The notes: a model not told the origin generated them from the sequence alone. 64,000 bases of DNA from an uncultured Oscillospiraceae bacterium (GCA_900539695.1 UQDG01000004.1:1-64000); one strand, 5' to 3'. Counted from the first letter of the stretch, positions 41,640 through 51,480 are shown. A program made the numbers and translations.

Positions 41640-41668
41640 ATTCTAGCGGATTTTGCCGGTGGTGTCAA
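41640..41668 (-). promoter_or_regulatory. Promoter of the leu operon
   Basis: TTGACA (41668-41663), a 17-base spacer and TAGAAT (41645-41640) on the minus strand place the transcript start at about 41633, at the beginning of the T-box leader. Confidence 0.88.
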
Positions 41669-41794
41669 CCAGTATTTTGCACAATGCCAGATGTTTTGTT
41701 TTAGTAATGTTGCCGAATGGTGTTCTGCTGTGGGCTGGTACGCGCCTACTTCCCCTTTCTTTAAAAGTATGGTATAATCACCTTATCTATCTAA

Positions 41795-41966
41795 GGCAAT
41801 ACCGCACAATTCCCGCCTGACGGCTTAAGCACCGCTCCGGCGGCTGCGGCACGGCATCTGCGTTGCCAAAATGCTCGATAATACACAAAGTATTATCTGC
41901 GCTTTTGGCTTAGCATCTGCCGCACCTCGCTCGCCGTATCGGCACTTAGAATTATGCGGTATTGCC
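41795..41966. mobile_element. 172-bp MITE, copy 1
   Basis: Terminal inverted repeats GGCAATACCGCACAATTC and (right end, complement) GGCAATACCGCATAATTC bound a 172-bp non-coding element. CTAA flanks it on both sides (41791-41794 and 41967-41970), a 4-bp target duplication. A second copy of the same length lies inverted at 61456-61627. It contains no transposase, so it would need one elsewhere in the genome. It ends 25 bases before the next gene. Confidence 0.88.
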
Positions 41967-41991
41967 CTAAACCAAAAGAAAGGACAACTCC

Positions 41992-43134
41992 ATGTTGCTT
42001 TCCCAATATAAACCTTTGGCGCAAAAGGCGTACTGCGCGGCCATCGTGCTGCTGCTGATCTTGTCGGAGGTGTTCAGCTCCAATATCCAGGCAGCATTGC
42101 CGACTTTCAGCAGCTTGGCCCGCCTGACTTTGACGGGCGGCGCGGTGGCACTGCTGGGCGTTAAGATTTTTTTGCTGACAGACTACGAGGCCCGCTGGCA
42201 GTCGATTCTGGCGGCGCTGGTGCTGGCCTACACGGCTTTTGCCACCTGGTACGGCGATGATGTGTGGTTTTTCTTGGCCGCACTGGTAGGGCTGGGCGCG
42301 AAAGACATCGACATAAAAGCTGCCCTTCGCGTCTATCTGGCTGCGGCCGTAGCGGGCTTGCTGGTGGTGCAGCTGCTGCACTTTGCTACCCCGCTGATGC
42401 CCTACAATTTCTACTGCCGCAACTGGGATTTCGGCTACGGCCACTACAACGGCTTCGGTGCGCGGTTGGCGGGCGTGTTCTTCGCCTGGGGCTGGCTGCG
42501 GCACGATAAACTGTGCGCTATCGACTGGATGGGCCTGGCCGCGCTGGCTATTTTTACCTACAAGGTCCCCGGCAGCCGCGGCGCATTCGGCGGTATGGCG
42601 GTCATGCTCCTGCTGTTCGCCGTGCAGAAATTCTTCCCCAAGCTGTTTGATAACAAAATTTGGTACGCCTTTGTGCTGGCTGTGCCGGTGATGCTGGTGG
42701 TGTTCAGCCTCTACGCCGGGTACATTTATAACCCCGAGTGGCCCTACGACCACATGGCGATTCTGCTGTTGAGCATCTTCCTGTCCGGCCGGTTCGAGAT
42801 TTGGCACAACGTGTTCTGGGGTTCTCCCCTCACCCTGCTGGGCGGTCTGCCTACTGACGGCGACGAGCACCACGCCATTGACAACACCTTCCTGGCTGTG
42901 CCGATGAACAAGGGCATCCTGGGCGCTATTTTAGTGGCGGCGTTCTTCCTGCTGCTGCTCTGGCGGTTAGCCAAAAAGTATCGCTCCACCGAGACGATCT
43001 GCCTGCTGGCCTTAACGCTTTACCTGTTCATGGAAAACAAGCCTTTCCTCCTCTCTGCCAATCCGTTCTTACTGTTGGCGCCCATCGTGTTTTTTGGCGG
43101 GGCTGCGGCAGAGAAAAAGCCGGACAAAACCTGA
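41992..43134 (+). CDS. O-antigen ligase/polymerase-like membrane protein
   Basis: The 380 residues form about ten membrane helices with a larger exposed loop in the second half (SGRFEIWHNVFWGSPLTLLGG ... DEHHAIDNTFLAVPMNKG). The RxxxW/H loop followed by a His-rich DNTF segment resembles the Wzy/WaaL (O-antigen ligase) superfamily, which polymerises or ligates lipid-linked glycans outside the membrane. No other glycan genes adjoin it; the FucNAc cluster lies 7 kb upstream. Specific function is inferred with modest confidence. Confidence 0.65.
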   Translation: MLLSQYKPLAQKAYCAAIVLLLILSEVFSSNIQAALPTFSSLARLTLTGGAVALLGVKIFLLTDYEARWQSILAALVLAYTAFATWYGDDVWFFLAALVGLGAKDIDIKAALRVYLAAAVAGLLVVQLLHFATPLMPYNFYCRNWDFGYGHYNGFGARLAGVFFAWGWLRHDKLCAIDWMGLAALAIFTYKVPGSRGAFGGMAVMLLLFAVQKFFPKLFDNKIWYAFVLAVPVMLVVFSLYAGYIYNPEWPYDHMAILLLSIFLSGRFEIWHNVFWGSPLTLLGGLPTDGDEHHAIDNTFLAVPMNKGILGAILVAAFFLLLLWRLAKKYRSTETICLLALTLYLFMENKPFLLSANPFLLLAPIVFFGGAAAEKKPDKT

Positions 43135-43146
43135 CCTAAACCCAAA

Positions 43147-43178
43147 AACAGCCCCGCCGTTTGGCGGGGCTGCTGCTG
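43147..43178. terminator. Terminator between convergent genes
   Basis: CAGCCCCGCC and GGCGGGGCTG pair perfectly around GTTT, between the membrane protein gene and guaB. T-rich flanks are modest on both strands. Confidence 0.75.
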
Positions 43179-43193
43179 TTTATAAAGGTAAAA

Positions 43194-44699
43194 TCAACGG
43201 TTCTGCGGGCCGTTTTTCAGGATGACGTCGTGGCTGCCGCCCTCAACGATAGAGGTAGAGGAAACGACGGTCAGGCGGGCTTTCTCCTGCAGCTCGGGAA
43301 TGGAGAGCGCACCGCAGTTGCACATGGTGGAGCGCACCTTGTACAGGGTGGTCTGCACGCCGTCGGCCAGGGGGCCGGCGTAGGGCACGTAGGAGTCAAC
43401 ACCTTCCTCGAAGCTCAGCTTCTGGGCGCCGCCCAGGTCGTAGCGCTGCCAGTTGCGGGCGCGGTTGGAACCCTCGCCCCAGTACTCCTTGACGTAGTTG
43501 CCGCCCACGCGCAGCTTGTTCGTGGGGGATTCGTCGAAGCGGGCAAAGTAGCGGCCCAGCATGACGAAGTCGGCGCCCATAGCCAGGGCCAGAGTGATGT
43601 GGTAATCCTGCACGATACCACCGTCGGAGCAGATGGGAATATAGATGCCGGTCTCCTTGTAGTACTCGTCGCGGGCCTTGGCAACCTCAATGACAGCGGT
43701 AGCCTGGCCGCGACCAATGCCCTTGGTCTCGCGGGTGATGCAGATGGAGCCGCCGCCGATGCCGATCTTGATGAAGTCAGCGCCAGCCTTGGCCAGGAAG
43801 AGGAAGCCCTCGCGGTCGACAACATTGCCAGCGCCGACCTTCACCTTATCGCCGTAGTTCTCGCGGATCCAGGCGATGGTGCGGGACTGCCACTCGCTGA
43901 AGCCCTCAGAGGAGTCGATGCAGAGGACATCCACACCGGCGTCCACCAGAGCAGGTACGCGCTCGGCGTAGTCGCGGGTGTTGATGCCGGCGCCTACGAC
44001 GTAGCTCTTGTTCTCGTCCAGCAGTTCGTTGATGTTCTCCTTGTGGGAGTCATAGTCCTTGCGGAAGACCATATACTGCAGGTGACCTTCGGCGTCCACC
44101 AGGGGCAGAGAGTTGATCTTGTTGTCCCAGATGATGTCGTTGCAATCATGCAGGCTGGTGGTGTCGGGAGCGGTGACCAGCTTGTCCAGCGGGGTCATGA
44201 ATTCGGTGACCTTGAGGTCCATCGTCATGCGGGACAGGCGGTAGTCGCGGGAGGCAACGATGCCCAGCAGCTTGCCGTGGGCCGTGCCGTCATCGGTGAT
44301 GGCCACGGTGGAGTGGCCGGTGCGGGTCTTCAGGTCCAGCACATCGCCGAGGGTAGCCTCCGGCGGCAGGTTGGAGTCAGAAGTGACAAAGCCCTTTTTG
44401 TAGGCCTTGACGCGGCGGACCATGTCGGCTTCCTGCTCGATGGTCTGAGAGCCGTAGATGAAGGAAACGCCGCCCTGCTTGGCCAGTGCAATGGCCAGCT
44501 TCTCGCCGGAAACGGACTGCATGATGGCAGAGACCATCGGGATGTTCATTTCAAGAGGGCAATCCTCCTCGCCCTTGTGGTACTTGACCAGCGGGGTCTT
44601 CAGGCTGACAGCCGTGGGGACACACTCCGAAGAAGAATAGCCGGGGACCAGCAGATACTCACCAAAGGTGCGGGACGGTTCAGAGAAATAATATGCCAT
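43194..44699 (-). CDS. guaB: IMP dehydrogenase
   Basis: The 501 residues match IMPDH with the TIM barrel interrupted by two CBS domains (about 105-225). The catalytic loop [18 protein letters not shown] carries the nucleophilic Cys; [30 protein letters not shown] and the flap region [12 protein letters not shown] are present. It oxidises IMP to XMP with NAD+, committing to GMP. It is a single gene ending close to a terminator. Confidence 0.95.
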   Translation of the reverse strand: MAYYFSEPSRTFGEYLLVPGYSSSECVPTAVSLKTPLVKYHKGEEDCPLEMNIPMVSAIMQSVSGEKLAIALAKQGGVSFIYGSQTIEQEADMVRRVKAYKKGFVTSDSNLPPEATLGDVLDLKTRTGHSTVAITDDGTAHGKLLGIVASRDYRLSRMTMDLKVTEFMTPLDKLVTAPDTTSLHDCNDIIWDNKINSLPLVDAEGHLQYMVFRKDYDSHKENINELLDENKSYVVGAGINTRDYAERVPALVDAGVDVLCIDSSEGFSEWQSRTIAWIRENYGDKVKVGAGNVVDREGFLFLAKAGADFIKIGIGGGSICITRETKGIGRGQATAVIEVAKARDEYYKETGIYIPICSDGGIVQDYHITLALAMGADFVMLGRYFARFDESPTNKLRVGGNYVKEYWGEGSNRARNWQRYDLGGAQKLSFEEGVDSYVPYAGPLADGVQTTLYKVRSTMCNCGALSIPELQEKARLTVVSSTSIVEGGSHDVILKNGPQNR

Positions 44700-44911
44700 G
44701 TTACACGCTCCTGACTCCTACAATTTCTTAATCTTACTGATTAGAAAGATTGTACCACATTCGCGGACAAAATACAAAACCTTTTGGCGAAAATCTTTCT
44801 TGCACCGCAAAAAAGAAAGTTGTGGATATTGCACCAAAGATTTTAAGGGAAGTATGACTTTGACATGCGATGATGGAAATCGCGCGGAAGATGCAGGGGC
44901 ATGGAACGGCT

Positions 44912-46141
44912 TTATTCCGTCGTCGTCAGCACCACATCTCCCATCCCGGCGGTCAGGGTCACGCGGCGGGCGGTGGTAGGCGTTTGGCTGTAGCTGGTGC
45001 CCAGTGCCTTGCCGTTAAAGGCGACCTCGCCCATCGAGGCCTGCAGGTCCAGCGTGTAGTCATCGGCCTTGCCGTCCACCGTCAGGCCGATATTGCCCAT
45101 CCCGGCATTGACATGGCAGGTCTTGGCGCCTACCAGCACGCCCAAGTCAAAATTGCCCATGGCAACATCGGCGGTAAAACTGTCTGCCAGTACCAGGCCG
45201 CCGGTAAAGTTGCCCATGGCCAGGTTCAGTTCGATGCTGTCGGCGGTGATGGTCTCATTGTTGTCAAACTCCACATCGCCCATGGCGGAAGTGATGGAGA
45301 GCCTTTTAAAGTGGAAGGTCTCTGCATCCGGCACGGACAAAACAAACTCCGGTTCCGGCTCGCTGCTCAAATCGCAGTTGGCAGGCACTTTGTAGCGGAT
45401 GGTCAACGGCTCATTCTCGGTGTAGGTGAAGTCGAACCGCTTGCTGTATATGTTTTCACAGTGCAAGGCGACGCTGGTGGCACCAGGATCAATCACGATG
45501 GTCAGGCGGCCGTAATCAATGTCCAGCACGGCATCATGCGGGGTGATGCTGCCAAAGGACATGCCCATTGTGTGAGGGTTGTTATCATCCACAGGATCGG
45601 AGGAACCCTCGGCGGCGGTGCCGCTTTCCTCAACGTTTTCACTGTCGGGGGTCTCGGTGGTGGGGTCAGCGTCTTGAGACTGCTCGACAGCCGAGACAAC
45701 GAAAGTTTCGGCGGTGTCGGCAATAGAACTGCGGCGCACGCCGAAAAAGCCAATCAGTAAGACGCAGACCACGACCAGCACGGCGGCAAGAGCCAACAAC
45801 ACGCCCATAACCGGCGGGATGGCGGCCGGGCCGTGGAGCTCAGGCTTGGTAGTGGGGGGATTTTCTCCAGTTGGTTGGGGGGCAGCATCCTGCGCGGTGT
45901 CGGCAGCGTCGCTGCTCTCCCCTGCTGCGGCTTGGGCGGAGTCCAGAATCAGGCCCTCGCCCTCCAAAATTTTGCGGGCAGCGTCGGCGGGGTCGCCCAG
46001 CTCGGCGGCGGTGGCGTCTTCAGCTTCCGGGCCTGCGGCGTCAAAGTATTCTTCGTAGTAGTTCAGCGCATCCTGGCGCTCCTGCTCGGGCAGAGGGGCG
46101 AGCAGCTGCGCCAGCTTGGCTAAATAAGTTTGTTTGTTCAT
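44912..46141 (-). CDS. DUF1700 (HAAS) / DUF4097 membrane protein
   Basis: The 409 residues have an N-terminal DUF1700 domain (MNKQTYLAKLAQLLAPLPEQ, YYEEYFDAAGPE), an Ala/Pro-rich linker, one membrane helix (about 110-133), an acidic linker and a C-terminal DUF4097 beta-solenoid with repeating AMGNF/GMGNI/SMGEV turns. The domain pair is typical of proteins controlled by PadR regulators and linked to envelope stress. The beta-solenoid probably lies outside the membrane. The start overlaps the padR stop region by four bases, so the two are co-transcribed. Confidence 0.87.
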   Translation of the reverse strand: MNKQTYLAKLAQLLAPLPEQERQDALNYYEEYFDAAGPEAEDATAAELGDPADAARKILEGEGLILDSAQAAAGESSDAADTAQDAAPQPTGENPPTTKPELHGPAAIPPVMGVLLALAAVLVVVCVLLIGFFGVRRSSIADTAETFVVSAVEQSQDADPTTETPDSENVEESGTAAEGSSDPVDDNNPHTMGMSFGSITPHDAVLDIDYGRLTIVIDPGATSVALHCENIYSKRFDFTYTENEPLTIRYKVPANCDLSSEPEPEFVLSVPDAETFHFKRLSITSAMGDVEFDNNETITADSIELNLAMGNFTGGLVLADSFTADVAMGNFDLGVLVGAKTCHVNAGMGNIGLTVDGKADDYTLDLQASMGEVAFNGKALGTSYSQTPTTARRVTLTAGMGDVVLTTTE

Positions 46142-46458
46142 TGTGTCTCCCCCTCAAATAGTCGGTCGATCTTGGCTGTGTAGGCGTCCCATTCGGCGCG
46201 ATACCCCGCCAGCTGGGCACGGCCGGTGGGTGTGATTTGGTAGTAGCGGCGGTTGCGGCCGTTGAACGGCGCATCGTGGACGGTCAGACAGCCGTCCTTT
46301 TGCAGGCGGCGCAAAACGGGATACAGCGTGGATTCGGATATGTCCAGTACGGCGCGCACATCCTGGGTGATGCGGTAGCCGTAGGTGCCCGTTTCCTCCC
46401 GCCCGACGACGGCCAGCACGATGGCATCCAGCAGCGCCGCCCCGGTATTGAATGACAT
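46138..46458 (-). CDS. PadR-family transcriptional regulator (second)
   Basis: The 106 residues show LDAIVLAVVGREETGTYGYRI, DISESTLYPVLRRLQKDG and NGRNRRYYQITPTGRAQL, a standard PadR winged helix. AAAGGAGAAACGCC precedes the ATG. It is coupled to the DUF1700/DUF4097 gene and probably autorepresses. The AT-rich upstream region (46485-46525, with ATATATTATATACCATATAAT) is the likely promoter/operator. Confidence 0.9.
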   Translation of the reverse strand: MSFNTGAALLDAIVLAVVGREETGTYGYRITQDVRAVLDISESTLYPVLRRLQKDGCLTVHDAPFNGRNRRYYQITPTGRAQLAGYRAEWDAYTAKIDRLFEGETQ

Positions 46459-46659
46459 GGCGTTTCTCCTTTAGACATAGATGATGTATGAACTTATATA
46501 TTATATACCATATAATATTGTAAAAAGCAATAGCTGCTTATAAAAAAGTGCCCCGGGATAAACAGGGAGCCGCTATCTATATAGGTAGAGGTTCTGCGAG
46601 CCGCAAGTTTAAAGAACAAGGGAAAGCAAAGCTTAATGATTTGCTATTTTGACAAAGTA

Positions 46660-46725
46660 AAAAACAGGGCTTTGCTCCAGAATGTCCGTTTTCAGGAACA
46701 TTCTGAGAACAAAGCCCTGGTTTTG
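46660..46725 (-). terminator. Terminator after the alpha-galactosidase gene
   Basis: AAAACAGGGCTTTG and CAAAGCCCTGGTTTT form the base of a long interrupted hairpin (inner arms CAGAATGT and ACATTCTG), ending in T-runs, directly after the minus-strand stop. Confidence 0.85.
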
Positions 46726-46736
46726 TTATTTGCAAA

Positions 46737-48755
46737 TTACCAGACGAAGGAAAGCACCGTTTTGTTGGGTCCCTCCGGGAGCGTTATTTCATACAGAAAA
46801 TCGTTCTTTTTCACACTGCTCGTCACATCTACGGAATTAACCATGACCTTTTGAGGCTCTTTTTCAGAAAGCCATCCCAGTGTTCCGGACTCTTTGACTA
46901 CCACAGTCTGAGTGCTGTCGTTTTCGAAAATGCTTTCAACCGCTGTGAACCCCACAAATTTATCCAGCAGCCCCAGGCAGGTGCCGTATTTTCCCTTTGG
47001 AAGCAGGACAAACCATCCAAAGCCGCCCAAATCAAGCCTGCTCTCATAGCTTTCCTGTTTGCCCAACGAAAAAGCGTTTTTGGCAAAATAATCGTACACC
47101 CAATAGTTGTCGGATTCCTCCAGCTGCGGAATATCTGCCGGACGGAATGAAAAGTCCTGTATGCCGTCGGTCAGATTGTAGGCGGCAATGCCTCCGCCCT
47201 TCTTGACAGAACCCCAGGAAGCGGTATTGTGCAGTTTTAATACACCCGTCTTCATAGGATCCGAAAACATGCAGTCTTCTGTAGGCTTTGCTGAATGATC
47301 CATCATCAGGATTTCGCCGTTGTGATAGACCAATGGCTTCAGCACATCCGGATTTGTGTCCCCAATTTGGTCACTGACGTAGATGGGGCCGCCGCTGATC
47401 GCCCGCAGCAGGCTGTGCTTAACGGCATCCTCATGCTTTGTCCAGAACATATCCCAGTCACAATAATACAGCTCATCATGATACACCGAATTGTAAGCAT
47501 TCTGCAATAGATGTTCCACAAAGCCGTTTTCTTTGTTGGGCATAAAGTCATCACTGTTTCTGGAAATTGCGGAGGTCGGTCTGGACAGAATATTCTCCAT
47601 CGCCATTCCCATACAGTTGATGATGGCACCATCCATGTAAGAAGCGCCGCCTTCCAGGGCTTGGTGCATTCCCTTTGCCGCGGGGCCGATGGGGAGACTG
47701 TTTTCCGCAAAGCTCCAAAAGGAGCTCTGACCATCTACCTTCACAAAATCGATTCCGTCCGCGTGAAGCTTTTCATACCAGTCCCGGTAGAATCCTTCCC
47801 CCGTCAGAGGATTGGGCATGATTTTCCCGTCTGCGGTTCGATACAGGTGGGCGTGTTCCTGCCCCTCCAGCTTGCTTTCCGGGGCAATACCCTGCCAGTA
47901 TCCGCAAAGTGCGTGCCATACGCCAAACCAGCGAATGTCGCTTTCCGCTTTGATATCTGCTATCATTTTCCCAAAACCATTGGGGAACTTTGCAGGCTCC
48001 GGAGCAAAATCGCAAAGCAGCTCTCCTTTGGTAGAAAGCCAACCGTCATCCATCAGCATCCACCGGACAGGAATTTTCTTTTCCACAAGCTCGCGGGCCT
48101 TCTGACGGACTTTTTCTTCTGTGATTTCTCTGTAAAAAGCATCCCAGCTGCACCAGCCGAGAGAGCGGAACATTTCCGGCATACGCCTTTGTTCCCGTGT
48201 TCGAACCCCCATGCGCTTTGTAAGCCAGGCAAACACCTTGTGAACCGCGTCTGCCAGTGTGTCTGCCTCTCCAAGGACATACAGCGGTTCGTCAACCTCG
48301 GTCTGCCCATCCAGGCTGGACAGCATTTCCAGGCAGACTTCTTGCTCTGTTCCTGCTTCCAGATATGTCTTAAAGGTTTTTCCCACCATGGGAACAAGAC
48401 ACGCAAAGCGATCCGGGTATTTTAGAAAAGCTACCTGCGTCCGGGCAGGGATCTCCTGAAATCCTTCTACAAAAGCAGGTCTCGTCCACCAGTCATTGAG
48501 CATATACATTGCCGTGATTTTCTCCGGGCTCTGAACTGTTGGAAGGGATACCCGAAGTGGCTTTTCCTTTCTCAATGCACCCTGACGCATATTCAGCCGG
48601 ATCTGACCATACCGGCATCCATAGCTCCGGTTTTCGGACACTTCTACATAGATTTCTTCCCGCTCCCAGATTCCCGGCACTGCGGGGAATGCTGCATGGA
48701 TGCTTTCCCCATTTTGACGATGGATTTCGCATTTGATCGTTTTTACTTCCGTCAT
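46737..48755 (-). CDS. Alpha-galactosidase/raffinose-synthase-like glycosidase (GH36, Sip1 type)
   Basis: The 672 residues have an N-terminal beta-sandwich, a TIM barrel (SLGWCSWDAFYREITEE onward) and a C-terminal beta domain. The GH36 catalytic nucleophile Asp is in DFVKVDGQ and the acid/base Asp in SRNSDDFMP, with RWMLMDDGW also matching. There is no signal peptide, so it acts in the cytoplasm on imported alpha-galactosides such as raffinose or stachyose, though this subgroup has varied substrates. Base composition is AT-richer than the core genes, which suggests transfer. A divergent AraC-type regulator lies next to it, but no transporter is present. Confidence 0.87.
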   Translation of the reverse strand: MTEVKTIKCEIHRQNGESIHAAFPAVPGIWEREEIYVEVSENRSYGCRYGQIRLNMRQGALRKEKPLRVSLPTVQSPEKITAMYMLNDWWTRPAFVEGFQEIPARTQVAFLKYPDRFACLVPMVGKTFKTYLEAGTEQEVCLEMLSSLDGQTEVDEPLYVLGEADTLADAVHKVFAWLTKRMGVRTREQRRMPEMFRSLGWCSWDAFYREITEEKVRQKARELVEKKIPVRWMLMDDGWLSTKGELLCDFAPEPAKFPNGFGKMIADIKAESDIRWFGVWHALCGYWQGIAPESKLEGQEHAHLYRTADGKIMPNPLTGEGFYRDWYEKLHADGIDFVKVDGQSSFWSFAENSLPIGPAAKGMHQALEGGASYMDGAIINCMGMAMENILSRPTSAISRNSDDFMPNKENGFVEHLLQNAYNSVYHDELYYCDWDMFWTKHEDAVKHSLLRAISGGPIYVSDQIGDTNPDVLKPLVYHNGEILMMDHSAKPTEDCMFSDPMKTGVLKLHNTASWGSVKKGGGIAAYNLTDGIQDFSFRPADIPQLEESDNYWVYDYFAKNAFSLGKQESYESRLDLGGFGWFVLLPKGKYGTCLGLLDKFVGFTAVESIFENDSTQTVVVKESGTLGWLSEKEPQKVMVNSVDVTSSVKKNDFLYEITLPEGPNKTVLSFVW

Positions 48756-48967
48756 TTCTCAGCACCTCACCATTTTTGAGGAACGGTAAATCAAACTGTG
48801 TAAAGAGAAAAGGTATTTTCTTGTTCTCGCATTCTGCCGTCCCTGCTGTCAATACAGATTCTATAACACTTTTATACGATTATAAATGGTAAGAATATGT
48901 ATTGCATGGTAAATTATTGCCTTTTGAGAAAAAGTATGATAGGATACCTTCACAGGAGGTGTCGTAC

Positions 48968-49861
48968 ATGACCCAAACGTCTTCCCACCATTCCATTGGC
49001 TTTCATTTTTCTTCTGATTTGTCCTATTTGACGCTGAAAGGGGCGGGACGGCACATCATTGATTCTCATGATTACTCCTGGGACAATCGAAACAGAAGCG
49101 GCGATTATTGCCTGGTGCAATGCTGCATCGGCGGAGAAGGGGCTCTGGAAATGAAAGGGATTTCCTATTCGCTTCTGCCGGGAGATGTTTTCCTGATTGC
49201 AATTCCCGGCGAAAGCCGCTATTACCTGCCTGCCCATGCCCAATACTGGGATGCCCCATATCTTGAGTTTTCAAAAGAGTGCCTGCCATTACTACGGAAA
49301 ATATATGGCAGCATAGGTCCTGTCATCCACCTTACACAGGAATCCGGTCTTATTGATCGAATGCTTTCTATATACGACCGTGCACTTCATCACGATTTTG
49401 AGACATTTTTTGAAAACAGCAAAACCGCCTACACGTTCTGGATGGATATCACCGCTTACGCCCTTTCATGCTATCACCGGGAAATTACGAAAATCGATCA
49501 CGCCAAGGCCTATATTGACCAAAACTATTGCGCGGAGAATCTGACCCTGGATTTAGTGGCAAGCCACGCCGGATTATCGAAATTTTATATGTGCAAAGAA
49601 TTTCACAAAAAATACGGCATCTCGCCAGGACAATACATAAAAGAACTCCGGATCAGCCAAGCTTGCCGTCTTCTGGTTACGAATTCGGATTATACGATTC
49701 AGGAAATTGCGCATATGGTAGGCTATTCCAACGACAATTACTTTGGTAAGGTATTCAGAGCTTCAAAAGGACTGCCTCCGGATGCATTCAGAAAGCAGTC
49801 CAATCATTATGATTTCATGTGCACCGTGTATGAAACGCAGATAAAGTCAGATTTAGGTTAA
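48968..49861 (+). CDS. AraC-family transcriptional regulator
   Basis: The 297 residues from MTQTSSHHS comprise an N-terminal cupin-type sugar-sensing domain (about 20-160) and two C-terminal helix-turn-helix motifs (LTLDLVASHAGLSKFYMCKE; DYTIQEIAHMVGYSNDNYFG). GGAGGTG precedes the ATG at 48968. It is divergent from the alpha-galactosidase across about 210 bases and is probably its sugar-responsive activator. Confidence 0.9.
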   Translation: MTQTSSHHSIGFHFSSDLSYLTLKGAGRHIIDSHDYSWDNRNRSGDYCLVQCCIGGEGALEMKGISYSLLPGDVFLIAIPGESRYYLPAHAQYWDAPYLEFSKECLPLLRKIYGSIGPVIHLTQESGLIDRMLSIYDRALHHDFETFFENSKTAYTFWMDITAYALSCYHREITKIDHAKAYIDQNYCAENLTLDLVASHAGLSKFYMCKEFHKKYGISPGQYIKELRISQACRLLVTNSDYTIQEIAHMVGYSNDNYFGKVFRASKGLPPDAFRKQSNHYDFMCTVYETQIKSDLG

Positions 49862-49895
49862 CACACCGTAGAATATGCAGCAGTAGGTTCTTCAG

Positions 49896-50042
49896 ATGGA
49901 ACAAAAAGAAAGAATGGATCAAGGCCTAATTTACGACCCCGCGGACAATAGGATCAGCACAGAGCAAACCAGCTGTCTGGATGCCCAATATGAATTCAAT
50001 GCAACACGTCCCAGTGAAATGAAAAAGCGTGCAGCGCTATGA
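49896..50042 (+). pseudogene. Sugar O-acetyltransferase, N-terminal fragment
   Basis: The 48 codons include GLIYDPADNRISTEQTSCLD and YEFNATRPSEMKKRAA, the N-terminal cap of maltose/galactoside O-acetyltransferases. The hexapeptide-repeat domain is missing. The match ends at about 50030, where VirB4-like sequence begins, so the gene was cut by insertion or deletion involving a conjugative element. It originally followed the AraC regulator and would fit a galactoside-use locus. Confidence 0.7.
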
Positions 50043-50676
50043 CGAGATCAAACGGCAGCCGGAGCCGGAGGCGCAGCCGATTGCGGCGGCACTGGAACTG
50101 TATGTGCACGGCAGTTTGAATGTTTTTAACCACCGTACCAATGTGGATATCAACAACCGCATTGTCTGCTTCGATATCAAGGAGCTGGGAAAGCAGCTCA
50201 AAAGCCTGGGTATGCTGGTGATCCAGGACCAGGTATGGAACCGTGTTTCCCAAAACCGGGATCAGGGCAAATCCACCTGGTACTTCGTGGACGAGTTCCA
50301 TCTTCTGCTGCGCGGCGAGGTCGGTACCTGGAGCGTGGAGATTTGGAAACGCTTTCGCAAATGGGGCGGTATCCCCACGGGGATCACGCAGAACATTAAG
50401 GACCTGCTTTCCTCCCCGGAGATCGAGAATATCTTTGAAAACAGCGATTTTGTGTACCTTCTGAACCAGGCCAGCGGAGACAGAAAAATCCTCTGCGAGC
50501 GCCTGAATATCTCCAACCAGCAGGCGGCGCATATCAGCAATTCCGGCCCCGGACAGGGGCTTATCTTTTTCGGGAACGTGATCCTGCCCTTTGTGGATGA
50601 CTTCCCCCAGGACAACGAGCTTTACAGTATCATGACAACCAAACCCGGAGAATCGATAATATCTGACTCAAATTGA
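50029..50676 (+). pseudogene. VirB4-type conjugation ATPase, C-terminal fragment
   Basis: About 210 residues beginning YDEIKRQPEPEAQP carry the Walker B segment STWYFVDEFHLLL, KWGGIPTGITQNIKDLLSSP and ANQASGDRK-like helices of VirB4/TraE ATPases that power type IV conjugation machinery. The first two thirds of the protein, including Walker A, are absent and no start codon belongs to it. It is a remnant of an integrative conjugative element whose other genes are gone. Confidence 0.82.
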
Positions 50677-50736
50677 CAAATGCAAACTATAGTTTCAGTA
50701 AAGGGTGTGATATAATTGTAAAAACGAGGTGATGAA

Positions 50737-51471
50737 ATGGAAGAGTTGTGGAGCAAAATAAGTGGCCTTATCACAGCAGATAATGTTGCATTGCTGTCCG
50801 TAATCATAACGGTGCTAATTTTCGTGATTAGTCGTCGGGCGGAAATTAGATATAAAAAGCATGATGATAAGAAAGTACAGTACCTAAAACTCATTGACCT
50901 CATGCAACAGATGCTCTCTAACCCCAAGAAGGATAAAAAGGGAGAGCTTGTTTTATCCGATGAAACAAGGCGACTGTTTTTCGATACGGGAGCATCATTG
51001 CTTTTATACGGATCAAAGAGAATATATCGCCAATACCTACTTTTTCGGGAATTCACAACTAATCCTCTGATTAAGCAATGTAAGTATTATAAAGACAGCA
51101 TTGTGATGTTCATTATGGCTGATATCTTGAGGACCATGCGTAAAGAAGTAGGACTCAGCTACTTTAACAGCATTGGCGACAACGAAGCACTTGCATTTTT
51201 TGTCAATGACATTTCAAGTAATCCGGTCGCAAAAGAAAATGCTATGGATGCCAAATTCCGTATTAGGATGATTAGATTTGAACTTGCAATGATTGATAGA
51301 ACTCGGTTCATCTTTATAAAGCAGTTTTATGTGGGTTGTATTAAGCCAATTTTTGCAGGAATTTCAATCGTCCTAAAGTATATTGTGGTTATCCCATTTG
51401 GTCGCCTGATTGCAAAGCTATTTCCCAAATTTGCTCAAAAAGTGCAAGAAGAACACAAAATTTCTAAATAA
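50737..51471 (+). CDS. Hypothetical membrane-anchored protein
   Basis: I do not recognise this 244-residue protein. It has one N-terminal membrane helix (about 13-31), a Lys/Asp/Arg-rich helical cytoplasmic region (RYKKHDDKKVQYLKLIDLMQ, SDETRRLFFDTGASLLLYGS) and a second hydrophobic stretch near 205-228. GAGGTGA lies before the ATG. Base composition is AT-rich like the flanking element remnants and a strong terminator follows, so it appears to be an intact cargo gene. Its plan, a membrane anchor with a helical soluble domain, is seen in some membrane effector proteins of phage defence, but there is no direct evidence of that here. Confidence 0.6.
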   Translation: MEELWSKISGLITADNVALLSVIITVLIFVISRRAEIRYKKHDDKKVQYLKLIDLMQQMLSNPKKDKKGELVLSDETRRLFFDTGASLLLYGSKRIYRQYLLFREFTTNPLIKQCKYYKDSIVMFIMADILRTMRKEVGLSYFNSIGDNEALAFFVNDISSNPVAKENAMDAKFRIRMIRFELAMIDRTRFIFIKQFYVGCIKPIFAGISIVLKYIVVIPFGRLIAKLFPKFAQKVQEEHKISK

Positions 51472-51480
51472 AGCTTACAC

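Noticed and set aside
46737..49861. A full raffinose-use operon
   Set aside because: Only the glycosidase, a divergent AraC regulator and a truncated acetyltransferase are present. No sugar transporter or other catabolic gene lies nearby.
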